Shown piece by piece: positions 12,133 through 26,643 of a stretch of 64,000 nt of DNA. The number at the start of each line of letters is the position of its first letter. The first letter of the stretch is position 1. The notes under the pieces are model-generated. The model was given only the letters and a program-made list of their open reading frames with translations. It did not search any database and was not told the origin of the DNA. The DNA comes from Poecilobothrus nobilitatus (Eukaryota; Arthropoda; Insecta; Diptera; Dolichopodidae): contig OX352773.1 of assembly GCA_947095535.1 (NCBI GenBank), positions 170,140,438 to 170,204,437 of the forward strand, read 5' to 3'. A program made the position numbers and the translations under genes.

Positions 12133-15100
12133 CTAAAATAGAAAATACATTAGTAAAGAAGGATTAATTTTTTTTTTTTTTAATTTTAACAAATTTCACA
12201 GAAAATGTTTAAATTACCATGATATAATTTTTCTATAACCACAAAGAAAAAGAAAAAAAAAAAACCAGAAATCAAAATCAAAAATAACCAAAAGATGAAT
12301 ATAATTAAAAGTTATTAAATAAAATTTTACAAAGAAAATTACTTAAATAATGATTAAGGATTTAATTTTTTTGTTATTGTAAAGGATAAAGGAAAGGTGT
12401 AAATAAGAACTCAGAATATTTATATTTTTTTTCCTTTTTTGTTTGTTTTTATTTAAAACGAGTATTTTTTTAATATTAATTTTTATAATATAATCTTTGT
12501 TTTTTTTTTTTTTTTTTTTTGTTTTTTATTTATATTTCAGTATTAAATATGTTTAATTTCAAAAAATGCTGTTTTTTTATTTTTTTTTTTTTAGAAAAAT
12601 TAAATTATAATACAAATTATATAAATATATAAATATATATTATATATGTATATATATTTGTAAATATAATGCAAGAAAAATTGAATTAATGAAATATCAA
12701 ATAATATTAATTTTTTGTACAATTTTTATATATGTATGTATATTTTTTTTTGTTTTAAATAATTAATTTTTAAGTAATAATTAATTGAAAGGTAAAGGTT
12801 TTTTTTTTTTTTTTTTGTTAAAAATTCTTAACGATATTTATATTAATTTTCTTGATCATATTCTTTTGTTGTAATTATGTAATTATTTTATACTGTAAAA
12901 AATATTTATATTTTTTTTTATTATAGATTTTTTTTTATTTAAAATATTTAAGAAAAAATATTTATCTGAAAGAAAAACAAAAAATTATTAATTAAACAGA
13001 AAATAAGGATATTTCAAATTTAATTAATGAAATAATTAAATTAAGATTTTTTGAATGGATTTTCTTTTGAATTTTTATTACATATATAATATAAACCTCC
13101 TTACAATTAGTCTTATTCTTTATGCAAAAAAAAAAAAATATATAATATTTTAATTAATTATTATTTTAAATAAATATATAAATAAATATTAGAAAATGTA
13201 AATCAAAATAATATTAATTATATAATAAAACAAAATAATATTTCTATAAATTTTTCAAGAAAAAAAAAACTTTGAATCATGAAAAGTAATTAATTAATGT
13301 TAGTCATTATTATTAATTTTAATTATTAATAATTTATTCAATATATAAAATATTAATATTAATTAAAATTAATAATTAATAATATTAATTGATAATATTG
13401 TAATTGTTTCTAATATTAATAATATTAATTGATGATATTGATTCTAATATTAATATAAATTAATAATATTAATAATAAATTTAAAGTAATAATAATAAAT
13501 ATTAAATAAATATTACAATCAATTATTTTCATTATATATATATATATATATAAACAGAAAATATATATACATATATACTATATTGTTTTATGGTAAAATA
13601 TATCAAAAGTTTTAAGTTAAAATATTTTTCGTAATTAATATTATTTTGTTTATTTAAGATTTTTGTAAAATAAATAAAATAAATAAATAAAATATGTAAT
13701 TTTAAATTTCAATAAAAAAAAAAAGAAAATTAAAATTATAAAAAAAAAAAAAAAAATTTAAATACAATATTAAAACATAAAAACAAATATAATAAATAAA
13801 ATAATAAAATTTTTAAATAAAAAAAAAAAAAAAATTTAAATTATTAAAATAAAAAATTAAAATAAATTAATATCAGTTTAATATAATGGCAGAAATTTTC
13901 TAAATTTTCGACTAGATTCTGTTAAATTAAATAAAATTAAACCACATTAAATTCGACTAGAATTTTTACTTATCCTTCTTTTTTTTTTTTTTGTCTTTTG
14001 AATGTATTTTATAACATTTTTTGTCTTTTTTACGTTTGTTTTTTTTTTTTTTTTTTTTGTAATTTAATTATATAATAAATTAAATTTATTTTTTAATTTT
14101 ATACATAATTGTTAAATCTAGAAATTTTAATGAAATATAAATTGCAAAAAAAAAAAAAAAATATATATATATTAAATAAATAAATAAATAAATTCATTAA
14201 TTGCACACAAAACTGTATGTATATATTATAAATATTTGACTAATTTAATTTCTATTCTGAAATCATGCTGCTTTTTTTTTTTTTTTAAATAGATTTGGTT
14301 TCATCAACATTTTTATATTTACATATTAATTATTTATTTATATGCTTGAAGTTTTTATTTTATTATAAATTGTTATTAATGTGTTTGCTAATTTAAATCT
14401 GTTATGGATAGCAAATTTCTATTATTATAATAAATTCCAAAAGCGGCTTTTATAATGATTTTTTTTTTTTTTTATATTTTTTTATATATACAAAAATATT
14501 TATAGATTCAGTTATTCTTGAGATTATTTCATTTTTAAATTAAATTGATTTTTTTTTTTTTTTTAATAATTTTAAGGCAATTTTTTTAACGTCATTTTTT
14601 CTTAATAAACTTATATAATTGTTAAATTTATATTTAATATAAGAAATATTGTATTGAATGTAATTTGAAATAATATAATTTCGACATTGTTTTTCTTTTA
14701 TCTATCCACTAAAATAAATAGTCAAAATGTATAAAAATTATATATATTTTTTTTTTTATGGTTTTCTGGTTATAAATATAATTAAATATTTAAGACTCGA
14801 ATTTTATTTTTTTGTTTTTGTATTATTATATAATATCATATAATATACCGATATAATATACATACGTATTAATTTTTACGTTTAATACGCCTTTTTGTTA
14901 TAAATTGACGTACCACATAATCATTTTAAATAAACGACTTTAAAATACACCTATACATTTGGAATGTTATACAAAAAAAAAAAAACAAAAAAAAAATTTA
15001 TTAAATTAATTATTTTATGTTAGTAATAAATTTACTATATTATAATTTAAGAATTAATTAAATAAAATATTAATAGCATAAATTTTTGTTGTAATTAATA

Positions 15101-15332
15101 TGTTTTTTTTTTTGTTAATTTACGCTATAATAAATAATTTAAATATGAAGATAAATTAATATTATTTAAAAATTTTTTTTCTTTTACTAAATAAATTATA
15201 ATTTTTATATAATATGTAAATATAGAATTTATTGTTTTTTTTTTTGTAATTAAAAAAAAAAAATTTTTTCAATTAAATCATTAATAAAAATTTTGTTTGA
15301 AAATTTTGAATAACAGTTTCTTTGTTTTTATT
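12133..15332 (-). other. lola intron, AT-rich
   Basis: Long A/T tracts, a dense ATTAATAATATTAATT region at about 13290-13510, and (AT)n. Includes the candidate short exon at 13878-13918. Otherwise nothing recognisable. The part immediately left of 15333 is 3' untranslated sequence of that exon. Confidence 0.5.
13878..13918 (-). CDS. Possible very short lola terminal exon
   Basis: The acceptor TTTAATTTAACAG is followed by AA (lola phase), then 12 codons SSRKFRKFLPLY and TAA. It is basic and short. The motif TCTAGTCGAA occurs twice, here and about 45 bases upstream, so part of the GC-raised look comes from a small direct repeat. Weak candidate. Confidence 0.2.
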
Positions 15333-16852
15333 TTAAGCCGCATTTGTAATAGATTCTTTATTATTTGAATTTAATTTTTGTGGTTGTTGTGTTTGTTCAT
15401 TACTTAAAGAATAACTTTCTTTATCATCATCTTTACATTTAGTATTCATATGACGTTTTAAATTACTATGAACATTTGTACGATAACCGCACATTTTTTT
15501 ACAAAAATATCTAGGCGGTTGACCGCATTCATTTTTTAAATGACATTTTAAACTATTTTTCCATTTATAATCACGATTACAATTTTTACATATCCATGGT
15601 TTTTCAACTTCAAAACCCTTATAAATCATATCAGATGAATGTTCTAAACTTTCTTTACGTATTCTTTGATTTTGATATAAAATACGATATTTTTTATCAT
15701 CGGGTACACCGATTACTGTCGGTGCAATAACATTACTTATTGTTGACACAACATTTGTATTATTGTTCGTTGATGATGATACTATTGTTGTTGTTGTTGC
15801 TGGTGCTGCTACTGTTGTTGATATTGCTGCTGCTGCTGTTGCTGTTGTTGTTGTTGTCGATGTTGATAATGTAGTAATATTATTATTATTTAATATTTTT
15901 GATGATGTCGTTGAATCTAATTTATGTACTAAACGTATACTTGTACCTTTTGGTATTATTGCATTTGTAACATTATCTTGTATTATTTTTGTTGTTGTTG
16001 AAGTTGTTGTTATTGCTGGTAATATTGTTACTAATGTTGATGATGTTGTACCACCACCTAATATTGGTATATCATTATTATTATTTGTTGATGCAGTTAA
16101 TGCAGCCGAACTAAATATTTTTAATAATTGTTCACTTGTATTTATTTTATTCTGATGGTGTGAATTTTGTTTAATTGGAACTAATGTTGTTGTCGATTTT
16201 TTAATTGATGCAATTGATTGATTTGCTATTGCTGCAACAGCTGAAGCTAAACCACCATTTGTAACAGCCGATGATATTATAGTTTGAGAATTTTGATCTT
16301 GTGTTTGAATAACAGATGATAATTGTATCGGTTGATTTATAATTGGAATGTTATCAGAATCTTCTTCTACATTTTCTATTTTAATTGGTTGAAATGCCCA
16401 TGATACAGGACTAGATAATTTTATATCATAATTAAATTCAGATGGTGTTGAACCATCAAATTCTTCGCTACCACTTTCTTCATCATCTTCATCAAAATCA
16501 CATGAAAAATCACTTAAATTATTTAATAATAATGATGGAGCTGGACTTGGTGAATTACGTTCTATTTTAATGAGAATATCTGCTTCATTTGAATCATTTG
16601 TAATTCCAATTTCATCATGCATTGATGTTGTTGATGCTGTTGTTCCTGTTGTTGTAGCTGTAGTTGTAGTTGTTGGTACAGTCTGCTTTGTTAATGTAAT
16701 AATATTATTGTTATTTTGATTTTTGCTAATATTAGTATTATTAGTATTATTATTATTATTATTGTTATTATTATTATTTCCTAATATTGATGAATTATTA
16801 GTTATATTAGCTTCAAGTTGTGAATTTTTAGAAATGTTAGTTTCATCAAGTA
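15333..16852 (-). CDS. lola: lola alternative terminal exon, zinc-finger pair
   Basis: Encodes 505 residues. The acceptor TTTCAATTCAG at 16853 is followed by TA, then LDETNISKNSQLEANITN and a long Asn run. The ATG at 16622 is internal. The peptide has an Asn-rich head, an acidic stretch (DFDEDDEESGSEEFD), a psi-KxE-like AFQPIKIENVEED, long Thr/Ala/Ser/Val low complexity, and two fingers about 70-120 residues from the end. The first is CKNC-x12-H-x4-C. The second is CKKMC-x12-H-x4-C, so it is C2HC with three residues between the cysteines, unlike the other second fingers. It is followed by a Gln/Ser/Lys-rich tail. Partner of the upstream exon 17184-17291. Confidence 0.92.
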
Positions 16853-17183
16853 CTGAATTGAAATATTTAAATGAAATTTATTTATTTATTTTTTTTTTCC
16901 AAAGCCACAGAAATTTAAGATTAGCATGAAAAGAAAGAAATTGATGTATTTTATAAATAAGAAAATAATTTATGTATAATTATAATAATTAAAAAAAAAC
17001 AAAAGAAAATAAAAAATAAAGATGAATTATTTTCTTTATTGCAAAATATTTCATTCAATCATTAATAGTTTTAAATATATTAAATAAAATAAAACAATTA
17101 AAAATATATTTTAAATTTTAAGTATAATTAACTAAAAACGATTAAAAAAAAATTATTAATATAATTAATATAAAATAATTTAC

Positions 17184-17291
17184 TTGGATTAGATTTTGAA
17201 TTTTGTATATTTGCCACCATACTTTTATCAGCTAACATTAACCAATTTCGAACTCTTATTCTAGCTTGATTATTTGAATCTTTAACTACAC
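17184..17291 (-). CDS. lola: lola isoform-specific internal exon
   Basis: A 108-bp exon between acceptor TTTGTATCATTGCAG and donor GTAAAT. Its length is 2+105+1, so it enters and leaves in the lola phase and joins the exon at 16852 without disturbing the frame. It encodes VKDSNNQARIRVRNWLMLAD then KSMVANIQNSKSNP. I recognise no domain. The Trp-containing basic/hydrophobic stretch is reminiscent of the segment at the start of the 26643 exon. Other frames are blocked by stops. It is probably included before the 15333-16852 finger exon, the nearest downstream acceptor. Confidence 0.75.
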
Positions 17292-20200
17292 CTGCAATGA
17301 TACAAAAGAAAAACATTCCAAATATTTATACATTAGTTAAAATTTTAACACAAAAAAAAAAAAAAATTTAAATATTTTTATAAAAAAAAGTTTAAGTTAA
17401 CATTAAAAGTCATTTAGTTAGAATTTAAAAATTTATTTTTATTAATATATGTATTATAAATTGTTTTTTTTTTAATAGATTTTGTTTTACTTAGCAAAAA
17501 ATAAGAAAATTTCTAAAAATAATAAAAATAAAAAAAAGAGAAATTGTTCTCAACTTAATGTAATGTATATATATGTAATAAAATAAAAAAAAAAAATAAT
17601 ACTTACACGAAAATAAAACTCACGAATTGAAAATTAAAAAATAAATTATTTTTAAGAACAAATTAATTTCTTAAAAGCACGCAAAACTAAAGAAAAGCCC
17701 AAAATATAAAAGAAAAAATTAAAAAAAAAATTTTAATTAAACAAAAAAAACAAAATAAACTTAAAAATAATTTAAAAAAAAAAAAAGCATATAAAATATT
17801 CTAAAAAAAATATAATTATAAAAAAACTTAATATAAAAATTTCGAATAAAAGACCAATTTTTTTTTTTGTTTATAAAATAATTTTATAATTTTTTTTCAT
17901 TTTTTTTTTTTTTTTTTATATATATTTTGCATTTTTATATAATATAAAATAAATTTCTGATTTAATATAAAAAAAAATTGTATTTTTATACAGAAGAGGG
18001 TTATATTTTCACATACAAAATTATAAATTTTTTCTTTTTTATTTCTTAACAAAAGTATCTATTTTTTTTTTTTTTTTTTTTATTGTTTTTTTATAAAAAA
18101 TTATTTTGTATTTTTTGATAGTTTTACAGAATTGGAATGATTGTTATATTAATATATATTTAAAATATAATATATGTATGTATTATGTGTAAATATAATA
18201 AATGATGCTAATGATAACAATCATTTATGTACAAAAAAAAAAAAAAAATTTATTGCGTAAAAAGTATGCAAGTTTTTTTTTTTTTTTTGTAAGTAAATAA
18301 ATTTGTTTTACTTGGTTTATTTTTTAATTAAAGAAAAAAAAAAAAAAAAATAATAATGTATTTCTAATTAAAAATTATGTATGTATTTGTAAAAATTCAA
18401 AACAAAATAAAAATAAATATGACATCAAAAAAAATTAATATAGTATTTTTCATTTATTTTATTTGTTTTTTTTGTTTGTTTTAAACTTGTATACTTTTTA
18501 CTTAAATAAAAAAAAAAACAATATAATTATGTATTATACATTTTTATATTAATCTTTTTTTTTTTTTTTTTTTGAAAATATTGTTTTATGATTAATAAAA
18601 CTGAGTATTTATTGTGGCTTTATATTTTTCTTTTAAGTTTTTTTTTTTTTTTTTATAGGGTTTTTTTTTTTTTTGGATTATTAATTTATTCTCAAGATAT
18701 TTTTCGGGTTACAAATTCTTCGTTCTGAATAATTTGTTTTTCTTTTTTTTTTAAATTATATTATTCAAATACTAAATGTTTAAATAAAGGATTTTGTTAT
18801 ACTAATAATGTATATATTTATGTATTAGAAAAATTAATTTAATATTAATTATTTTTAGAATTTATACAACAAAAAAAAAAAGGAATATTTTGATTTTGAA
18901 ATTTTATACTTTAAATAAAGTTAATTAATTGTTTAATGTTTTTTTTTTTTGTAAATAATTTTTTATTAAAAATGGATAACAAAAAGTTGAATTAAATAAA
19001 GTAACGAAAACTTTCTTTTAAATGTATATGTCTTAAGAATCTTATTTCTTTATTTATACTATTAAAAAAAAAAAAATGGTTCCAAATTTTCCCCAAAACA
19101 AAAATTTTAATTTTTCATATCAAATTTTTTTTATGCACACAAAGAGAAAATTATTAAAAATTTTAATCCAAAAATAATTTTTTTTTTTTTTTTAAAGACG
19201 AAAAATAACATAAACAGAACAGAACAGAAAAATATTATTAATTGAATAGTTAACAAGTGATTTTTTTTTTGTTTATTTATAATAGGCATGTAATTTATAA
19301 AGTTTTTTTTTACATTATTTTAAAAAAATTTTTTTTTTTAAAAACGAATGTTTTAATTCAATAATAAAATCTAATTTTTAAAATTACTTTAAATGAACAT
19401 CTACTAAGCCAATACCAAAAAATTGTATCAAAAAAAAAAAAAAAATTTTTTTTTATTTATTTATTTATTTTTATATAATATTTCATCATATATTTATATA
19501 TATATAACCAATTTTTAATAATCCTAAATTTCTAGAAAAAGTTTGAGCAAATCAAAATACCCTACACCAAAATTTAAAATAATTTTTTGATTTGTTATTT
19601 TTTTTTGTTTTTTTTTTTTTTTCGATTTATTTTAATTTTAAAATTCATCTTCTTTGTAGAAAAAAAAAATTGTTTTAAAAAAAATTTATTTTATATAATT
19701 ATTTATTTATAAGAAATTTCGAGAAATTGATTTTTAGATTATATTTTTTTAAAATTTTATATTTTCTTTTTATTTGAAATAAAATAAAATAAATGCCAAA
19801 CTTTTAAAATGTAATTTTGTAAAATTAACATATAATAATGTATTTAGTAGATTGATTTTAGCGATGCACTATTCTTTTAATTTAATTTAGACATATTTAA
19901 ATATAGATGCAGAATTATGCATCAGACTATGCAGAATTTTATACATAGTGAATACAAAAAATAAAATTATTTTTTTTTTTTTTTTTTCAAAATATATTTG
20001 ATATTTAATCAAATTTAAAATTTATTTGAGAAGGGTAATATTTAAAAACCTTGTAACTTTCCACGATAAATAAAAAAAAAAACCAAATGAGTAGATTTTT
20101 TGAAATGATATTTAAAACAAAAGAAAATATTTATTATTAAGTCGATGTTATCAATTTTCAGTGCATACTCATTTACTACATTTTTTCTTTTTTTTTTTTA

Positions 20201-23200
20201 ATTATTGTGGAAATAAGAAAAAAATCTAATAATTTTAAATGGACATATTAAAAAATTGAACTCATTTTAAATATATATTTGTATGTATATATAATATGTA
20301 TGTAAAAAAAAAAAAAAAAAAAAAAAAATGGGGATTGATAGATAATTTAATTTAAATAACTGAATTATAAAAATATCAATTTTTCTTATTCATAAGAATA
20401 TATATATATTTATATATACATATATATTTATATATATATATATGTATAATATATTAAAAACATTTAAATTATATAGAAAAACAAAATTCAACTTTTATAA
20501 AGCTAAGGATTGGAATGTTTTTTTTGTTTTGTTTTTTTTTTTTTTTAAATTAATTTATAAAATTTTTGTCTTTTTTTTTTTTAAATATTACCTGTTTTTG
20601 TTTCTTATATTTAAAAACAAATTATTTTTTAACGGAATGAATATTTTAGATATCCTATATATAGATATATATATATATGTATATATATATTTTTATTATT
20701 AAAATTAAAGGTTTCCTATATTATATAAAAAAAAAAAAAGTTTCATATGAACTAATTAATATATAAATTTTAATACGATAATTGAAAAATTTATTTAATA
20801 ACTAATAGTATTTATTTTTAATAACTTATAATTAAAAAAAAAAAAAAAAAAAATCATATTTTGCAGAATTTACTCTCAAAAAGCGAGGAGATAAGTAAAA
20901 AAAAAATATATATTATATATATATATTCTTCAGTATTTTGAAATGTTTCAAATAATTTTGAAATAATATTTTTCATTTATAAAGAATAAATTTGGAATTT
21001 TGAAAATTTGAATGTGTATTTTATTTATTTAACTTTAAAAAATGTTGTTATCTTTTTAAGTCAAAATAGTGAATTAAAAAAAAAAAATTAAATGTAATTA
21101 AAATGTATTTTATAGCCAAAATGTAAAATAAATCGGGTGAGAAAAAAAAAACTTTTTTAAAACATTTCAAGATATATTTTATTTATTCTTTCCCGAATGA
21201 TGTAAAACATAAACATAGTATGTACATAAGTTTTCTATTAAAAACAAGGGATGCAAAATGAATATACACAAGTACACCCAACATTAATATATTTATGTAG
21301 TATATATGTATGTTAAACAAAAATTAATATGTTTAAAAATGATTAAAATAAGTATTTGAAAAAAAATATATATGTATATAATTATAAAAAAAAAATAAAA
21401 ATAAAATTGTGTGTTTTCAATTAAACTTACTTAATACGATCTATTAGATCTCCGTTTTGAAAATTATTAATCTATATATATTATAAATATATATATATAT
21501 ATATAAAAACATTATTTGACTTTTGTTTTTAATTATTTTTAAATGACTATTAAAATTACTAACTTTTTGTTTTGTTTTTTTTAAATGATTTCTTCTTTTT
21601 AATCGTTAAAGCTTAAAAATTTTAACAACACATACTATACAAAAAAATAAAAAATAAACAAAAAAAAAATTTTTTTTTTTGTTTTGATGTAATTAAAATC
21701 TAAATTAAAAAATATATATAAGTACTGTTGTATAGAAATTGAATTTATTTCTTTTCGTTTGTTTTTATATAATATGTTAATACTAACACTATACATATTA
21801 TTTTTATTTATTTTATTTTATTTATTCTTATATTATTTTTTTTTTTTTTAATAAATTTTTATTAATATTTTTTTTTTGTTTATTTTATTTATTTTTTTTT
21901 TTTTGTATCAAAGTCTTATTGACAAAAATAAAAAGACCTGATCAGATTTATTTTTATTTATTTTTTATGCTAAATAAATTATTATATTGTAAAAAAAAAA
22001 CTCCATTTTTTATTTTTTAAACGTAAAAAAAAAATATAAAATTTATATTTTTTTAATACTTCTAAAAAAAAAACAAAAATACATATATATATTATATATG
22101 AATACCCTATTATTGACAAAGTGATGTGAGTTTATGGCCATTCTAAATAAAAAAAATTTGTTTTTTTTTTTTTTTATTTTTTTGTATATTGTGTGTTGTA
22201 TGGTAGCGATGCATTATAGTTTTAATTAAATTATTTTATTTTGAATTAAATGTTATATATTCAATTACAAGTTATTATTAATTAATATTATTATTTAGTG
22301 ACTGCAATTCCCTTATTTAATATTTTGTTTAAATTTTTGTTTTTTTATTTTTTTTTTTATTTGTGACTTGAAAGCAAATTTTGTATTGTATAAATTGTTT
22401 GTTTTTTTCTTTGACATTTTGACTTTGAAAAAGCAACTATTTGTTTTCTGTTTTTTTTTTTTTTCATTTAATTTAATTTTCTTAAATACTAAAAAGACTT
22501 AAAAAAAAAGAAAATTTATTAGAATTCGATGATTTTATTTAAAATTAAAACTACTGTGAAAATTAAAATAAAAAAAAAAAAATCCAGATAATTCAGAAGT
22601 TTAATTGATGAAAAATACGAAAGAGATAGGAATGAAAAATAGGAATGAAAGTTATAAAGAAAAATTAAAATCAATTTTAATAGGAATGTTGTTCTAAACA
22701 AAAAAAAAAATTTTTTTTCTTTTTAACGAAACCTATATATTATTAATTATATTTATTATAAAATAAAAAATTTATTATTGAAAATAAAATAAAAATTTTT
22801 AATAGTATTTTTAAGAGTTTTATGCAAAATATGTTTTATCCTACATGTAGCTATCTATTTTCGTAAATGAGGTAACACCATGACTTTTTCTTTTTCTTTG
22901 TTTTGCTTAAAATTATTTAATACTAAAAAAAAAAAAAATGCGATAAAAATACAAAAAAAAAAAATTAATTAATTAATTAAAATTATTAAAAATTATAATA
23001 TATTAAAAATAAAATAATAATAATATTAAAAAAAAAAAAAATAAAATAAAATATTAACTTAAAATATAAAACATGGTAACAGTATAAAAAATTTTTTTAA
23101 TGTTAAAGATTTCTTTCGTGATGCAATAACAATGGCCTATTTATTTTTTTAAATTTTTTTTCTCTTTCAAATGAGAAAATTTCTAAATTTTTTTTTTTTT

Positions 23201-25516
23201 TTAAATTTGTTAATTTTAATTTTCATAGATTCGATATAAAATATTAATTAAAATTTTAAACGAAACTATAAAAATGAAAATATCATTATTAGAAAGAAAA
23301 TTTATTTCGAATTTTTTTTTTTTTTTGTAATTTTGAAAATTTTAAATTTAAAAATAAAAATTTAAATATATATATATATATACATATTTTAAATATATAC
23401 TTGTTATTTATATATTATTATGTAAATATATATATATATATATAAAAATTTATTTTGTAAATCAATAAAAAAAAAATCAAAGAAATTATCAAAAAATGTA
23501 ACGGCGGGTAGTATAAAACGGATTTTTAAAAGAAGAGTTTAATTTTATTTTCACTAAAATAGACACTTTCAATAATAAATTGAAAATTAAATTATTTAAA
23601 ATTTCTACAAAAAAGAAAAAAATGTTTTTGTTCCATATCTTCAACTGATTTATAATTAATTTCGTATAGCAACAAAAAAAAAAAAACTCAAAAAATTGCC
23701 TTAATAAATTTAAAATACTTTTGGCGGAAATAATTATCTTATACTATATTACATTTAAATTAATATTATTAATATCGCACCCGTTCATTTTTAGAACATT
23801 AAAATTTTTATATTTAAAATAATAAAATATTCAAATGTAAACACTTTTAGATGGAAAATACAATAATCGTTTAAGTTTATTAAAAGTTTGAGTGAAATGT
23901 TTCAAAGTTGTTTTTTTTTTGAAATTTCATTGATTTTATTTTTTTTTTTAATGATTTTAAATTTAAATTTTTAATTATATCGAAAATAATAATAATAATA
24001 AATTCTAATATTTAATAATTAAAATTTTGTTGAATATCGAATTTATAAAAGGGAAGAGAAATGATTTTTATTTTTTTTTTTTTTTTTTTTAACAAAAAGT
24101 AAGATATCTAAATATATTGCTAATTCAAATTATATTTGCAATAATATCTTTCTTTATTTAATTATTAAAAAAAAGTTTTTTTTTTAATAAAAACAAAAAA
24201 AAAAAAAAAGAAAACCTTAATTTAAAATTATATAGCACGTTCTAAGAAAAAAAAACATTTTACGTAATTATAATCTATAAGTATTTTATATTGAATATCA
24301 CTCATAATAATAATAAAAAAAAAGTTTTTTTTTTTTTGTATTTTAAATTTCAAAATTTCATAATAATTATTAAATTATTATTTAAAAGAAAATAGTAAGT
24401 GCCAAAATATGTTTTTTTTTTTTTTTTTTTAAATTGTTTAATAAAAATTAACATTAAGGTTATTTATGTATAATTTTTTTTTTTTTTTCATCAGTATATT
24501 CAAATAGTATAATATTAATTATTTTAAACTTAATAAAAATAAAATTTAAATTCGAAATATTATAAAAAAATATTAAAAAAAAAAAAAAAGCCAAATATAT
24601 CAAATATTTTAATAGTATATAAAAAAAAGTTTCTTAGTTTTTCTTAGATATTTTATACGAAATATTTATCTTCTATTAGAAAATTTTTTGTTTTTTGCAA
24701 TTTCTGCAATTTATTTAGATTTAAAATCAGATTTCAAAAATATTTTAATATTTTAATTTTATACTATTTTTATTACTGATGTTTTTGATTACAAAAAAAA
24801 AAAATTTTTATTTTAAATTTTATTTTAATATGAAAAAATCATTGAGAAATTTTGTACCTTAAATATTAACGAAGAATTTATTTTAAAAAAATATATATAC
24901 ATATGTATATTTATATATTAACACTTACATAATGTTTTACAATTATTTTGGCACAATTAAATAACACAAATTAATTTCAAATGATTTTTTTTTTTTTTTT
25001 AATTTAATATTTTAATAATTTTTTTTTTTTTATTATTTTTTCTTTTTTTTTTGTTTTAATTTAAAATGCCCTGTGGTCCTATATCGTAATGATTACGTTT
25101 TTATCATATAAAAAAGTTTTATCCTACTAGGAATGTTTGTTTCTTATTTTTTTTTTTTTTAAGGAAATAATTTTTTTATAATTCTTATTTTTTGTTTTTT
25201 TTTTTTTGTCTTTTTTCGTTTTTGGAATATTCAATTCATTTTTTAATAATGATCTTTTTTTGTAATTTCAAAAGATTCATTGTTTTGAATATAACAAATA
25301 TATATATTTTTATATATATATATATTTTAAAATTTTTTTATTTTTTAATCCTATGAAAAGGTAAGTAATAAAAATATAAGTTTATAGATTTCTTTTAATA
25401 CTAAAAAAAAAAAAAAATCTAAAATATGTCATTTCTTGCATTTTTACACTAAAAATCATTAACATTTTACTTTGTTTTTTATTATTTTTGATAATTTTTT
25501 TTTTTATAATTTTATT
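17292..25516 (-). other. Long lola intron and 3' UTR of the 25517 exon
   Basis: About 8 kb with no confident gene. Mostly A/T homopolymers and (AT)n. Minor exon-like pieces on the minus strand: an open stretch INNFQNGDLIDRIK ending at a good donor GTAAGT near 21431, and an acceptor plus 14 codons near 18737. A plus-strand piece at 20863-20892 is flanked by TTTTGCAG and GTAAAA. None can be assigned to a gene. Confidence 0.5.
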
Positions 25517-26643
25517 TTAAAAATTATTAAAATTAGCAGCTGCAGCTGCTGCAACAGCTGCTTCAATTGCTTCCTCTTTAACTTTATAATCTAAACTACT
25601 AAATTTTTCTTTGTGCATACGTTCCATATGACGACCGATATGCATTTTTTGTTTGGCACGGTATACGCAAAATGGGCACTGAAATTGTGGTTCTTTACCA
25701 CATTCCCATTTTTGATGATTACGTAATGATGATTTTAATTTATATACACGACCACAATCAGGACATGGATGACCACCTTCACCTGAATAATTACCATTAT
25801 TATTTGAGCTAGAATTAAGACTGCTATTATTTGAATTGGCACTTAAATTTGCTGCTGCCGCAACTGATAAACTAGAACTTAATGCATTGAATAAACTTAA
25901 ACGAACTAATCCAGGAGTATTTTGTTGTTGTTGTCCTTGTTGTGAATTAGCATTAGCATTTACTGAATTCGAAGAAGTATTACTATTATTTAACTTTTCC
26001 AAAGCTAAAGGTTTATAATCACAGTCAATATCAATAATACCAGCACCACCACCTGTACTATTTTCATTATCTTTATCTTTATCCTTATCTTTATCTTTTT
26101 CTTTTTCCTTTTCTTTATTATTATTATTATTTTTATTGTTATTATTGTTATTATTATTTGTTTTAGCAGTTAATATTGTTTCACTATCATTCTTGGTAGT
26201 TTTATTATTAGATCGTAAATCATGTTCATTTTTTTGTTGTTTATTTTGTGTATCAGATTCAGAACGTGGTTCTTTTCGTTCACGAGGAGATATTTCTCTT
26301 CGTTCTAAATCTTTTTCTTTTGAACGTTCATTATCACGTTCACTACGTGTAATTCTTTCACTACGACTACCACTACCACCACCAACACCACCACTACCTG
26401 GTGTACTAGAACCGTTCGGTGATGAAAATGCTATTAATGGTGGTGATTTACGTTCATGTACAGATGATGCCGCTGATGAAGAAGAATTTTGCTCTGAAGC
26501 ATTTCGTTGTCTTTCCCATTTTATTGATAAATCTGTTGGAAATAATGAATGAGCACCTTCACGTAATTGTGTTACTAAAGGCATTGCTAAACGTGCATTC
26601 CATTCATTCCATGTTAAACCAGCTATTCTTGTTATACTTAAAT
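25517..26643 (-). CDS. lola: lola alternative terminal exon, zinc-finger pair (TWNEWNARLAM isoform)
   Basis: Encodes 374 residues. The acceptor ACTATACAG is followed by AT, then LSITRIAGLTWNEWNARLAM and PLVTQLREGAHSLFPTDLSI. With an upstream G the junction residue is Asp. This head closely matches a Drosophila Lola isoform from memory and is the strongest identity evidence in the window. The ATG at 26584 lies 20 codons inside. The middle is Ser/Gly, Arg/Glu/Lys and Asn rich, with a KEKEKDKDKDK run and an Ala/Ser-rich segment. The fingers lie about 100-40 residues from the end: CPDC-x12-H-x4-C and CPFC-x12-H-x4-H. An Ala-rich tail (AAVAAAAAANF) ends the protein. The stop is TAA. Confidence 0.95.

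Noticed and set aside
18700..18740. Lola-phase acceptor followed by RRICNPKNILRIN and stop
   Set aside because: Poor pyrimidine tract, and a 13-codon run is expected often by chance in this composition.
20863..20892. Plus-strand mini-exon-like NLLSKSEEI between TTTTGCAG and GTAAAA
   Set aside because: No neighbouring plus-strand exons; probably chance.
25050..25105. Minus-strand HYDIGPQGILN followed by stop in the region after the 25517 exon
   Set aside because: Weak acceptor without pyrimidine tract, very short. More likely 3' UTR of the finger exon.
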